Positions 1 through 5,643 of a stretch of 8,157 nt of DNA are shown in pieces. Within the stretch, counting starts at the first letter, position 1. Each line of letters opens with the position of its first letter. Source of the stretch: Dehalococcoidia bacterium (GTDB lineage Bacteria > Chloroflexota > Dehalococcoidia > Dehalococcoidales > Fen-1064); contig PMBW01000101.1 of NCBI GenBank assembly GCA_003153075.1, forward strand, positions 1,299 through 9,455. Direction: 5' to 3'. The translations under genes and the position numbers were made by a program. The notes beneath the pieces are model-generated. The model was not told the origin of the DNA, made no database searches, and worked only from the letters and a program-made list of their open reading frames with translations.

Positions 1-665
1 CCGGAACCGGCTTGCCCGATATTGGCTTTATCGGCGGCGATGTCATTGGCCGTCCAGACCGGTATTTGCGCCGACCTGGATTTAGAGAGCCCCCGCAAAG
101 AAGGCATGCGCGGGATATTGATCTCTTTCGCAACAGTGATGACGGCGGGTAATGGAGATTCGATGGTTTCATAACCGTCTTCCACGGCGCGCTGGACCCG
201 CATCTTGCCGTTGGCGATCTCTTCAATTTTGCTGACATAGGCAATAAAGGGGATGCCCAGATTTTCGGCGAGCTCGGGCCCCACCTGCCCTGTGTCCCCG
301 TCGATGGTCTGGCGTCCGCAGATGATCAGGTCGTAGGTTTTGATCTTCTCGACGGCTTTGCCAAGGGTGGCCGCGGTGGCCAATGTGTCCGAACCGGCGA
401 AAGCCATATCGCTCAATAAAACAGCTTCATCGGCGCCGACACTGATCGCCTCTTTCAACATGTCGGAGGCCTGCGGCGGGCCCATGCTGATAGCAGTGAC
501 TTTACCGCCGAATTTTTCTTTAAGACGGACGCCTTCTTCCAGCGCGTAGCTGTCAAAGGGGTTGACGATCGCTTTAATGCCCTGGCGGATCAGAGTATTG
601 GTTATGGGGTCTATTTTAACTTCGGTAGTGCCGGGTACCTGTTTCAAACAAACGACAATATTCAT
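1..665 (-). CDS. etfB: Electron transfer flavoprotein beta subunit, 3' end cut by window edge
   Basis: Translating the minus strand from the ATG at 665 gives 221 open codons to the edge, beginning MNIVVCLKQVPGTTEVKIDP. EtfB with EtfA forms the soluble heterodimer that takes electrons from acyl-CoA dehydrogenases. Seen: the N-terminal VCLKQVP strand, the NPFDSYALEE segment (about residues 35-44), and the EtfB signature CGRQTIDGDTGQVGPELAE (about 116-134), which forms the nucleotide-binding loop. MPSLRGL (187-193) and the Trp-containing segment after it are typical of the C-terminal part. Family members are about 250-260 aa, so roughly 30-40 residues lie outside. The start is fixed by ATGA overlap with the dehydrogenase stop and a GGAAGGG purine stretch upstream, so translation is probably coupled. 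etfA should follow on the same strand beyond position 1. Whether this Etf is bifurcating cannot be judged from the beta fragment alone. Confidence 0.95.
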   Translation of the reverse strand, partial: MNIVVCLKQVPGTTEVKIDPITNTLIRQGIKAIVNPFDSYALEEGVRLKEKFGGKVTAISMGPPQASDMLKEAISVGADEAVLLSDMAFAGSDTLATAATLGKAVEKIKTYDLIICGRQTIDGDTGQVGPELAENLGIPFIAYVSKIEEIANGKMRVQRAVEDGYETIESPLPAVITVAKEINIPRMPSLRGLSKSRSAQIPVWTANDIAADKANIGQAGS

Positions 666-1819
666 TCGCGTTTACCCTTCCGTTTGCGCAGCTCGATGGC
701 GATAGCGTTATGCAGAACTTCGTTGCTGCCTTCATAAATCTGGGTGATCTTGGCATCGCGCATCATCTTTTCCAGCGGGTAATCGCGCATATAACCGGTG
801 CCGCCGCACAGCTGCACGGCGTCGACAGTAACTTTCATAGCGACATCGGAGGCGAAGACCTTGGCCATTGCCGATTCCTCGGTAAAGCTCCTGGCGCCGC
901 TGTCGATTGTTTTAGCCACAGCATAAAGAAGCGCCCTGGCCGCTTCAATCTGGATTGCCATATCGGCCAGTTTATACTGGACAACCGGTAAGGAGATAAG
1001 CGGCTGATCGAATTGAATGCGTTGGCGGGTATAATCCACCGCGTTTTCCATGGCGCCTTGTGCAATACCCAGGGCCTGAGCAGCGATACCGGGACGGGAA
1101 TTATCCAGGACTTTCATGGCGACGATAAAGCCGTGGCCTTCTTTGCTGATGAGATTCCCGGCCGGGATGAGGCAATTACGGAAAATCAGTTCACGGGTGG
1201 CAGATGCGCGGATACCCATCTTCTTTTCCTTCTTGCCGAAGGTAAAACCGGGTGTATCTTTTTCGACGATGAAAGCGCTCGCGCCGCGGGCGCCTCTGCT
1301 CTTATCGGTCATGGCAATTATGGTGTAAATTTCAGCCTCGCCGCCGTTGGTAATGAATTGCTTGGTGCCGTTAAGCACGTAACCTTCAGGAGTTTTCTGC
1401 GCGGTAGTTTTAATACCGCCGGCATCGCTGCCGGCAGTCGATTCAGTTAATCCATAGGCGGCCAGTTTCTTGCCGGAAGCAATCGCGGGAAGGTACTTCT
1501 GCTGCTGTTCCTCACTGCCGTAGAGGATGATTGCATAAGCCCCCAGGGCGGAGGCGGCGTAAGAGACTGCCACAGAAGCACAAACGCGGCTCAATTCCTC
1601 AACGACGAGGCATAAATCAAGACAGCTGCCGCCCATTCCATCATATTTCTCCGGGATAAAGATGCGGAAAAGGTCGCTGTCAGCAATATCTTTCAATATC
1701 TCCGAGGGGAACTGCTCTTTTTCATCAAGCTCCGCGCGGACGGGTAATATTCTTTCTTCGGCGATGCGGCGCGCCAGGCTTTTTAAAGTCTTTTGTTCTT
1801 CGGTTAAAAAGTATTCCAA
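662..1819 (-). CDS. Acyl-CoA dehydrogenase, short/medium-chain type (ACAD1)
   Basis: FAD-dependent alpha,beta-dehydrogenation of an acyl-CoA, passing electrons to Etf. From a TTG start at 1819 the protein is 385 aa, the normal family length, beginning MEYFLTEEQKTLKSLAR. Domains in order: N-terminal helical domain (about 1-115), the middle beta domain with YGLTESTAGSD (122-132), and the C-terminal helical domain with RQRIQFDQPL (265-274) and GGTGYMRDYPLEKMMRDAK (339-357). The catalytic Glu is E363 in IYEGSNEV (361-368), the position used by short- and medium-chain enzymes; the IVD-type position is not Glu (LDNSR, 238-242). A longer reading from GTG at 1840 adds seven residues but lacks a good ribosome site, whereas GGAGG (1826-1830) sits 6 nt before the TTG. 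Its stop overlaps the etfB start. Exact chain length or branching of the substrate cannot be assigned from sequence alone. Confidence 0.95.
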   Translation of the reverse strand: MEYFLTEEQKTLKSLARRIAEERILPVRAELDEKEQFPSEILKDIADSDLFRIFIPEKYDGMGGSCLDLCLVVEELSRVCASVAVSYAASALGAYAIILYGSEEQQQKYLPAIASGKKLAAYGLTESTAGSDAGGIKTTAQKTPEGYVLNGTKQFITNGGEAEIYTIIAMTDKSRGARGASAFIVEKDTPGFTFGKKEKKMGIRASATRELIFRNCLIPAGNLISKEGHGFIVAMKVLDNSRPGIAAQALGIAQGAMENAVDYTRQRIQFDQPLISLPVVQYKLADMAIQIEAARALLYAVAKTIDSGARSFTEESAMAKVFASDVAMKVTVDAVQLCGGTGYMRDYPLEKMMRDAKITQIYEGSNEVLHNAIAIELRKRKGKRE

Positions 1820-1825
1820 AACATT

Positions 1826-1830
1826 CCTCC
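1826..1830 (-). promoter_or_regulatory. Ribosome binding site deciding the ACAD1 TTG start
   Basis: Minus-strand GGAGG lies 6 nt upstream of the TTG at 1819-1817. That start gives the canonical acyl-CoA dehydrogenase N-terminus (FLTEEQ at residues 4-9). The upstream GTG at 1840 would place this site inside the coding region, and the two nearby ATGs (about 1833 and 1824) are out of frame. Confidence 0.6.
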
Positions 1831-1870
1831 ATGGTTTCACTGAGGTAAATTATCAAGAGTGGAATATACT

Positions 1871-1900
1871 ATTATAAGGTGCATAATATATTCACTGCAA
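1871..1900 (-). promoter_or_regulatory. Putative sigma-A promoter for ACAD1-etfB
   Basis: On the minus strand a perfect TATAAT (1876-1871) is preceded at 18 bp by TTGCAG (1900-1895), a weak -35 match. Transcription would begin near 1864, leaving a leader of about 45 nt before the TTG start. The -10 match and position are good; the -35 is uncertain. Confidence 0.45.
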
Positions 1901-1926
1901 GAAAAGGGGCTTTTGGTTTTAGTTTC

Positions 1927-1950
1927 GAGTTGTGAGTAATGAGTTTTGAG
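1927..1950. repeat. Degenerate heptanucleotide repeat tract A (GAGTNNT)
   Basis: Three consecutive 7-mers, GAGTTGT, GAGTAAT and GAGTTTT, are followed by GAG. The fixed positions are G-A-G-T and the last T. The same unit occurs at 5494-5528, and a related unit CAGCNNT at 8019-8049. All three tracts are intergenic. Confidence 0.6.
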
Positions 1951-1989
1951 CGCCAGGAACCTCACCTCCTGTCCCATCTCCGTAAACAG

Positions 1990-2010
1990 AAGGGAGAATT
2001 ATTCTCCCTT
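1990..2010. promoter_or_regulatory. Perfect inverted repeat between divergent promoters, possible operator
   Basis: AAGGGAGAAT and ATTCTCCCTT form a perfect 10-bp dyad around a single T. It lies about 90-115 bp upstream of the ACAD1 -35 and about 50 bp upstream of the RAM-gene -10, i.e. between two divergent units. It has no run of T directly after it on either strand, so it does not look like an intrinsic terminator. A dimeric regulator site is the likeliest role, but the regulator is unknown. Confidence 0.4.
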
Positions 2011-2037
2011 AAAATAAAGGAAACATTTTTCTTTTTT

Positions 2038-2067
2038 GGTGAAATCGCGGGGTTTTTAGGATATAAT
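2038..2067 (+). promoter_or_regulatory. Putative sigma-A promoter for the RAM-ACAD2-DUF1893 operon
   Basis: A perfect TATAAT sits at 2062-2067. The best hexamer 18 bp upstream is GGTGAA (2038-2043), a poor -35, which would fit an activator-dependent promoter. Transcription would start near 2074, about 50 nt before the ATG at 2127. Confidence 0.4.
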
Positions 2068-2111
2068 GGGAAATACTTGTAGTGCTTGTTAAGGCGAAAC
2101 AAAATACATTA

Positions 2112-2117
2112 GGGAGG
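2112..2117 (+). promoter_or_regulatory. Ribosome binding site of the RAM gene
   Basis: GGGAGG, within AGGGAGGTAA, lies 9 nt before the ATG at 2127 and supports that start. Confidence 0.7.
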
Positions 2118-2126
2118 TAATTTACT

Positions 2127-2363
2127 ATGGCAAACGCAGCTAGAGCTTACATTCTCATCGAGTGCACAGTTGGAAGAACCAAAGAGGTAGTTACCGGATT
2201 AGCCCGCCTGAAAGGGATGAAATCCGTTGAGACGGTTACCGGCCCTTACGATGTAATAGCGATTGTGGAACTGGCCACCCTTAATGAAATCGGCGACCTG
2301 GTCACCCAGCATATCCACCCGATTACGGGTATTACCAGAACCGTGACCTGCCTGGTGGTTTAG
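2127..2363 (+). CDS. Stand-alone Lrp/AsnC effector-binding (RAM) domain protein
   Basis: The 78-aa product matches the ligand-binding and oligomerisation half of Lrp/AsnC regulators: an N-terminal beta strand (AYILIECTVGRTKEV, 7-21), a helix with LARLKGMKSVETVTGPYDVIAIVE (25-48) carrying the family hallmark TGPYD, and a final TRTVTCLVV strand. There is no helix-turn-helix: the full Lrp family is about 150 aa and this protein starts directly at the RAM strand with its own strong ribosome site, so it is not a visible truncation. Such small RAM proteins are known, mainly in archaea and some bacteria, and form rings that bind amino acids or partner with full-length Lrp proteins. It cannot bind DNA by itself in any known way. 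It sits 57 bp upstream of an acyl-CoA dehydrogenase with no promoter between them, so it is probably cotranscribed and may sense a metabolite of that pathway (inference). Confidence 0.9.
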   Translation: MANAARAYILIECTVGRTKEVVTGLARLKGMKSVETVTGPYDVIAIVELATLNEIGDLVTQHIHPITGITRTVTCLVV

Positions 2364-2420
2364 TTTCCCGTTATCGCCTTCGATCCGGGAGAAGACAGGT
2401 ATGGAGTTAAAGCGGAGAGG

Positions 2421-3596
2421 ATGGACTTTGAGTTTACGGCAGAGCAGAATGCTTTCAGACAGGAAGTGCGCGGTTTCTTAGAGGATGAGATAAAGAATGT
2501 CGCTTTCCGTCCGATGTGTGACGGCTGGATAAAGGGATTCTCTCCGGATTTTTCGAAGAAGATAGCAGTGAAAGGATGGCTTGGTGTTACCTGGTCGCAA
2601 AAGTACGGCGGTCTGGGTAGAAGTCACGTTGACCGTTTTATTTTGACCGAAGAGATACTGCGCCACGGCGCTCCGGCAGCTTATCACTGGGTGGCCGAAT
2701 GGCAAATAGGGCGCGTGATCTATACCCTCGGCACCCCGGAACAAAAGCAAGAGATGCTGCCGAAAATCCTCAAAGGCGAGGTTTGCTTCGGCCTGGGGAT
2801 GAGCGAGCCGGGAGCAGGTTCCGATTTGGCATCGCTTAAAACAAGGGCAGTGGAAGACGGCGATTATTACATCATCAACGGGCAAAAAATGTGGACCAGC
2901 AGCGCTAGTCACGTTACCCACATTTACCTGATGGCGCGCACCGACCCGGCTGCACCCAAACAGAAGGGCATCAGTAACTTTATCATCGACCGCGCAACAC
3001 CCGGCGTTACCATCCGTCCGACAATAGACATGACCGGGGTAGAAGCCTGGGGCGAGGTTTTTCTGGATAACGTCCGCGTCCATAAAAAAAACCTGGTCGG
3101 GGAAAAGAACCGCGGTTTCTATTATGTACTGAATCAACTTGATTACGAACGGGTGGGAATGGAATGGCTGATGGGCAACTACCCGCTATTTGAAGCCATT
3201 ATCCGATTCAGTAAAGAAACAAAAAGAAACGGCAAGCCAATTAGTGAAGACCATTTGATCAGAAACCGGCTGGCGCAATTACAGGTGGAGTTCGAAGTCG
3301 GGAGACTGCTGATGTACCGCGCCGCGCAGGTAATGGATAAGGGCAAAGCCCCGAATGTCGAAGCAGCCATCGCCAAGCCGTTCTGTAACAGCTTTGAAAA
3401 ACACCTTGCCGGCACAGCAGTCGATATTCTCGGTTTGTACGGCCAACTGTCGGAAGAATCAAAATTCGCGCCGCTGATGGGAATGGCGCCGCAGTCCTTG
3501 CTGGCAGCCAAAGGCGCCAGCCTGCAGGGTGGCACCGACGAAGTACTAAAAGGGATTGTCGCCACCCACGGTCTAGGTATGCCTTCGGCAGCTTAA
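2421..3596 (+). CDS. Acyl-CoA dehydrogenase with IVD-type catalytic Glu (ACAD2)
   Basis: A 391-aa acyl-CoA dehydrogenase beginning MDFEFTAEQNAFRQEVRGFL, with GGAG just 3 nt before the ATG. Seen: MSEPGAGSD (127-135) in the middle domain for flavin and substrate contact, NGQKMWTS (153-160), and LDNVRV (215-220). The C-terminal motif reads LQGGTDEV (368-375), so the catalytic Glu of short- and medium-chain enzymes is Gly here. Instead E243 in LNQLDYERVG (238-247) falls where isovaleryl-CoA and long-chain dehydrogenases have their base. The insert around ISEDHLIRNRLAQLQVEFEVGR (274-295) is also seen in FadE-type enzymes of steroid side-chain degradation, from memory. With the degenerate dehydrogenase downstream it could form a heteromeric enzyme. 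The substrate is unknown; a bulky or branched acyl-CoA is a guess. The DUF1893 gene follows after 22 bp. Confidence 0.94.
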   Translation: MDFEFTAEQNAFRQEVRGFLEDEIKNVAFRPMCDGWIKGFSPDFSKKIAVKGWLGVTWSQKYGGLGRSHVDRFILTEEILRHGAPAAYHWVAEWQIGRVIYTLGTPEQKQEMLPKILKGEVCFGLGMSEPGAGSDLASLKTRAVEDGDYYIINGQKMWTSSASHVTHIYLMARTDPAAPKQKGISNFIIDRATPGVTIRPTIDMTGVEAWGEVFLDNVRVHKKNLVGEKNRGFYYVLNQLDYERVGMEWLMGNYPLFEAIIRFSKETKRNGKPISEDHLIRNRLAQLQVEFEVGRLLMYRAAQVMDKGKAPNVEAAIAKPFCNSFEKHLAGTAVDILGLYGQLSEESKFAPLMGMAPQSLLAAKGASLQGGTDEVLKGIVATHGLGMPSAA

Positions 3597-3618
3597 TCAC
3601 ACATGTGAATGGAGTATT

Positions 3619-4038
3619 ATGGCTGGAAAAACGGTAAACAATAAATTCGAAGAATTTTTGAAAAGTCCGGATACAGTACGGGTTTATTCAGGTGACAAAC
3701 TGCTATTTTCGTCGCAGGCCGAGCGGTTGATACCTTTACTGGAATACGCGGCGAAGTTCGCCCCATATCAAAAAGATGTGACCGTACTTGACCGGGTAGT
3801 GGGCAACGCCGCGGCTTTATTATTGAAGAAGATCCTGTGTAAAGAAGTATACAGTCCGCTGGGCAGTGAAAGCGCGATCCAGGCGCTGGAATCGTTCGGT
3901 ATCATGTACCATTTCAATGAGGTGGTGCCCTGTATCCAGGACGATAGCAGGCAAAATCTGTGCCCGATGGAAAAAATGTCGTTGGGGAAGACCCCGGAAG
4001 AGTTCTACCAACTGATGAGCAAGAAGTTAAACGGCTAA
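3619..4038 (+). CDS. DUF1893 / TM1506-family protein (cytidine-deaminase-like fold)
   Basis: The 139-aa product carries the conserved line of the DUF1893 family (Pfam TM1506): a strand pair (VRVYSGDKLLFSSQAERLIPLLEY, about 20-43), DRVVGNAAALLL (58-69), KEVYSPLGSESAIQALESFGI (75-95), and the signature LCPMEK (114-119). The Thermotoga TM1506 structure has a cytidine-deaminase-like fold, but no HAE/CAE zinc motif is visible here, so deaminase activity is not expected. Cysteines at 74, 105 (VPCI) and 115 (CPME) could bind a metal or thiol, but only the last is in a family signature as I recall it. No signal peptide or membrane segment, so cytoplasmic. GGAG lies 4 nt before the ATG, 22 bp after ACAD2, so it is most likely in the same transcript. 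Function is unknown; the link with acyl-CoA oxidation is contextual only. Confidence 0.88.
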   Translation: MAGKTVNNKFEEFLKSPDTVRVYSGDKLLFSSQAERLIPLLEYAAKFAPYQKDVTVLDRVVGNAAALLLKKILCKEVYSPLGSESAIQALESFGIMYHFNEVVPCIQDDSRQNLCPMEKMSLGKTPEEFYQLMSKKLNG

Positions 4039-4141
4039 ACAGGTAATCGGATCCAATGTTCGAAGAATCAATGAATACAATAATATGAAAATTTCGATTC
4101 TTAACAATGCTAATGCAACAGCAACGCCCTATTTCTTTAAT

Positions 4142-4180
4142 CTCTTCCTTATTGGGGAGAGGAAATTACCTGGGGAGAGG
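4142..4180. repeat. Hairpin plus 18-bp-period direct repeat TGGGGAGAGG
   Basis: CTCTTCC (4142-4148) pairs with GGGAGAG (4155-4161), one G-U pair included, around a 6-nt loop. The right arm belongs to TGGGGAGAGG, which recurs 18 bp later at 4171-4180. No T-run follows on either strand, so an intrinsic terminator is not supported. Confidence 0.45.
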
Positions 4181-4207
4181 TTTTCTTGTCAGCAAAGAGG
4201 CCTTCCC

Positions 4208-4250
4208 ACCCGGAGATTGCTTCAGGTACTAACGTAACTTCGCAATGACA
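4208..4250. repeat. Dispersed intergenic repeat remnant, copy 1
   Basis: The segment begins GGAGATTGCTTCA and ends CGCAATGACA, with ATTGC (4216-4220) and GCAAT (4242-4246) in inverted orientation. A similar but more degraded piece (GATTGCTTCA ... AATGAC) lies at 5600-5623. From memory, elements with this start and end are scattered in intergenic regions of many bacteria; the family is not named here. Confidence 0.4.
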
Positions 4251-4328
4251 CATATTGTGGTTCTTGGGTCTCAAGACAGTTGCTCTCCCGGCAAGGGGCG
4301 AGGAGAATACCAATAAAAGGCTATTTAG

Positions 4329-5462
4329 ATGAATTTCACGCTCTCAGAAGAACAGGAAATGTTGAGAATAGCGGCGAGGGATTTTCTGACCGAGAATTGC
4401 CCTAAATCGTACGTTAAACAAATGGAGACGGACGACAGGGGATATTCCCGTGAAATATGGCAACAAATGGTGGGGCTGGGCTGGCAGGGTTTGGCACTGC
4501 CGGAACTGTACGGCGGCGGCGGGATGGAATTCATCGACCTGGCGGTACTACTGGAAGAAATGGGGCGGGTCTGCCTGCCTGGGCCTTTTTTTGCTGACAT
4601 AGTTCTGGGAGCAATGACGATCCTGGCCAACGGGAATGACAAACAGAAAGCGGCATACCTGCCCGCGATTGCCTCCGGCAAGACCATTGTGACGATGGCG
4701 TTGTATGACATTGATGGTTCCTGCAACGCAGGCTCGCGGGCGATGACAGCATTCGCGGAGAAAAACGATTTCATCATTAACGGCGCTAAAATGTTTGTTC
4801 CCGAGGCGCATGTTGCCGATTACATTATATTAGCTGCCCGGACCAGTGACGAAAAGGATGAAAAGCAAGGAATTACGGCCTTCATCGTACCGTTAAAAGG
4901 CAGCGGGGTTACTTGCACGCAACTGAAGACGATGTCCGGAGCTAAAATGTGTGAAGTTGTCTTTGAGAATGTCCGGGTTTCCCATGATAATGTGCTTGGT
5001 GCTGCGGGTAAAGGCCGGCCGATCATGGAAAAAGCGCTGGAAAGAGCAGCGGCGGCAGTATGCTGCGATACCGTCGGCGTTTTGCAGAAAGCGCAGGAAA
5101 TGACGCTGGACTATGCCAAGGAGCGCAAACAGTTCGATAAACCGATTGGGGCTTTCCAGGTGATCCAGCAGTACATGGCAGACATGGTGACCGATGTGGA
5201 CGGCGCACGTTTCACAACCTACCAGGCGGCCTGGCGGATCAGTGAAGGCTCTCTCGCAACCCGGGAGACAGCCATAGCCAAGGTATGGTCAGCGGAGGCG
5301 TACGAGCGGTCGATCGCGAAAGCGCACCAGATATTCGGCGCGATCGGGACGACGATGGACCACGACCTGCATTTTTATACGACGAGGGGAAAAGCCAACC
5401 AGCTCAGTTACGGGGATGCGGATTTCTGGCGGGAAAAGGTGGCGGAGGCGATGGGGCTCTAG
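4329..5462 (+). CDS. Degenerate acyl-CoA dehydrogenase, probable partner subunit (ACAD3)
   Basis: A 377-aa acyl-CoA dehydrogenase fold protein beginning MNFTLSEEQEMLRIAARDFL. The N-terminal helical domain includes LALPELYGGGGMEFIDLAVLLEEMGR (55-80). The middle domain should carry a TEPxxGSD-type motif but reads ALYDIDGSCNAGSR (124-137). The C-terminal domain keeps KERKQFDKPIGAFQVIQQYMADM (264-286) and the FGAIGTTMDHDLHFY (336-350) segment, but ends YGDADFWREK (361-370) in place of YEGT/GGTxE. Thus neither usual catalytic Glu motif is visible: the helix position reads LERAAAAVCCD (237-247), not an IVD-like DxER. This architecture resembles the beta-type subunits of mycobacterial ChsE/FadE heteromers, which do not hold a complete active site. 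AAAAGG stands 8 nt before the ATG. It is the last gene of the plus-strand block, separated by 290 bp from the DUF1893 gene. Confidence 0.92.
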   Translation: MNFTLSEEQEMLRIAARDFLTENCPKSYVKQMETDDRGYSREIWQQMVGLGWQGLALPELYGGGGMEFIDLAVLLEEMGRVCLPGPFFADIVLGAMTILANGNDKQKAAYLPAIASGKTIVTMALYDIDGSCNAGSRAMTAFAEKNDFIINGAKMFVPEAHVADYIILAARTSDEKDEKQGITAFIVPLKGSGVTCTQLKTMSGAKMCEVVFENVRVSHDNVLGAAGKGRPIMEKALERAAAAVCCDTVGVLQKAQEMTLDYAKERKQFDKPIGAFQVIQQYMADMVTDVDGARFTTYQAAWRISEGSLATRETAIAKVWSAEAYERSIAKAHQIFGAIGTTMDHDLHFYTTRGKANQLSYGDADFWREKVAEAMGL

Positions 5463-5463
5463 C

Positions 5464-5483
5464 AACAGGCAGGGACGCCTGTT
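5464..5483. repeat. Perfect 7-bp hairpin just after ACAD3 stop
   Basis: AACAGGC and GCCTGTT form a perfect 7-bp stem with a 6-nt loop (AGGGAC), directly after the ACAD3 stop at 5460-5462. There is no T-run after it, so it may protect the 3' end of the message or be a weak terminator; a dispersed-repeat origin is also possible. Confidence 0.4.
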
Positions 5484-5493
5484 CCACTAATTT

Positions 5494-5528
5494 GAGTTAT
5501 GAGTATTGAGTTGTGAGTTATCAGTGAC
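5494..5528. repeat. Degenerate heptanucleotide repeat tract B (GAGTNNT)
   Basis: GAGTTAT, GAGTATT, GAGTTGT and GAGTTAT run in perfect 7-bp phase, and the next 7-mer CAGTGAC begins to resemble the CAG-type unit of tract C at 8019-8049. It lies between convergent genes. Confidence 0.65.
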
Positions 5529-5542
5529 GCTAAATGCGAATG

Positions 5543-5623
5543 CCACCCGGCACTGGATCATTTCCTCCAGAGGCGGACTCAGGATGACGTTCGATGTCTG
5601 ATTGCTTCATTCCTAGTAATGAC
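5543..5623. repeat. Dispersed intergenic repeat remnants between convergent genes
   Basis: Two pieces in tandem: one from CCACCCGG through TGGATC to CAGGATGACG (5543-5589), and one from GATTGCTTCA to AATGAC (5600-5623). The second shares a 10-mer and AATGAC with 4215-4249. Both look like decayed members of mobile or REP-like intergenic families; no terminator with a clear T-run was found for either converging unit. Confidence 0.35.
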
Positions 5624-5643
5624 GACAGATGTTGATTGCAGAA

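Larger units (their letters stand above)
4039..4328. other. 290-bp gene-free gap with repeat remnants
   Basis: No credible gene. The gap holds an imperfect hairpin (4142-4161), a 10-bp direct repeat TGGGGAGAGG at 4153-4162 and 4171-4180 (18-bp period), and a dispersed-repeat remnant at 4208-4250. No convincing promoter was seen. The last part has AAAAGG (4315-4320) 8 nt before the ACAD3 ATG as ribosome site. It is unclear whether transcription reads through from the DUF1893 gene. Confidence 0.6.

Noticed and set aside
1013..1450. 145-aa plus-strand frame inside ACAD1
   Set aside because: Antisense shadow of a well-supported gene, no ribosome site or family.
1841..1969. Minus-strand AGGAGGTGAG (1970-1961) with a GTG frame of about 42 codons
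   Set aside because: The ribosome-like site overlaps the GTG itself, and the frame runs through the repeat tract and the promoter; no family resemblance.
1990..2010. Dyad as an intrinsic terminator or T-box part
   Set aside because: No T-run directly after it on either strand and no T-box signature (GGTGGNACCGCG-like) nearby.
2364..2420. Terminator between the RAM gene and ACAD2
   Set aside because: Only a 5-bp TCCCG/CGGGA pairing with a long loop and no T-run; cotranscription is more plausible.
2478..3137. 219-aa open frame on the minus strand inside ACAD2
   Set aside because: Lies fully antisense to a clear acyl-CoA dehydrogenase, has no recognisable domain and is a shadow of its codon usage.
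4063..4102. AAGAATC (4063-4069) and GATTCTT (4096-4102) as a hairpin after the DUF1893 gene
   Set aside because: The stem is only 7 A/T-rich pairs with a 26-nt loop and no T-run, so a chance match is likely.
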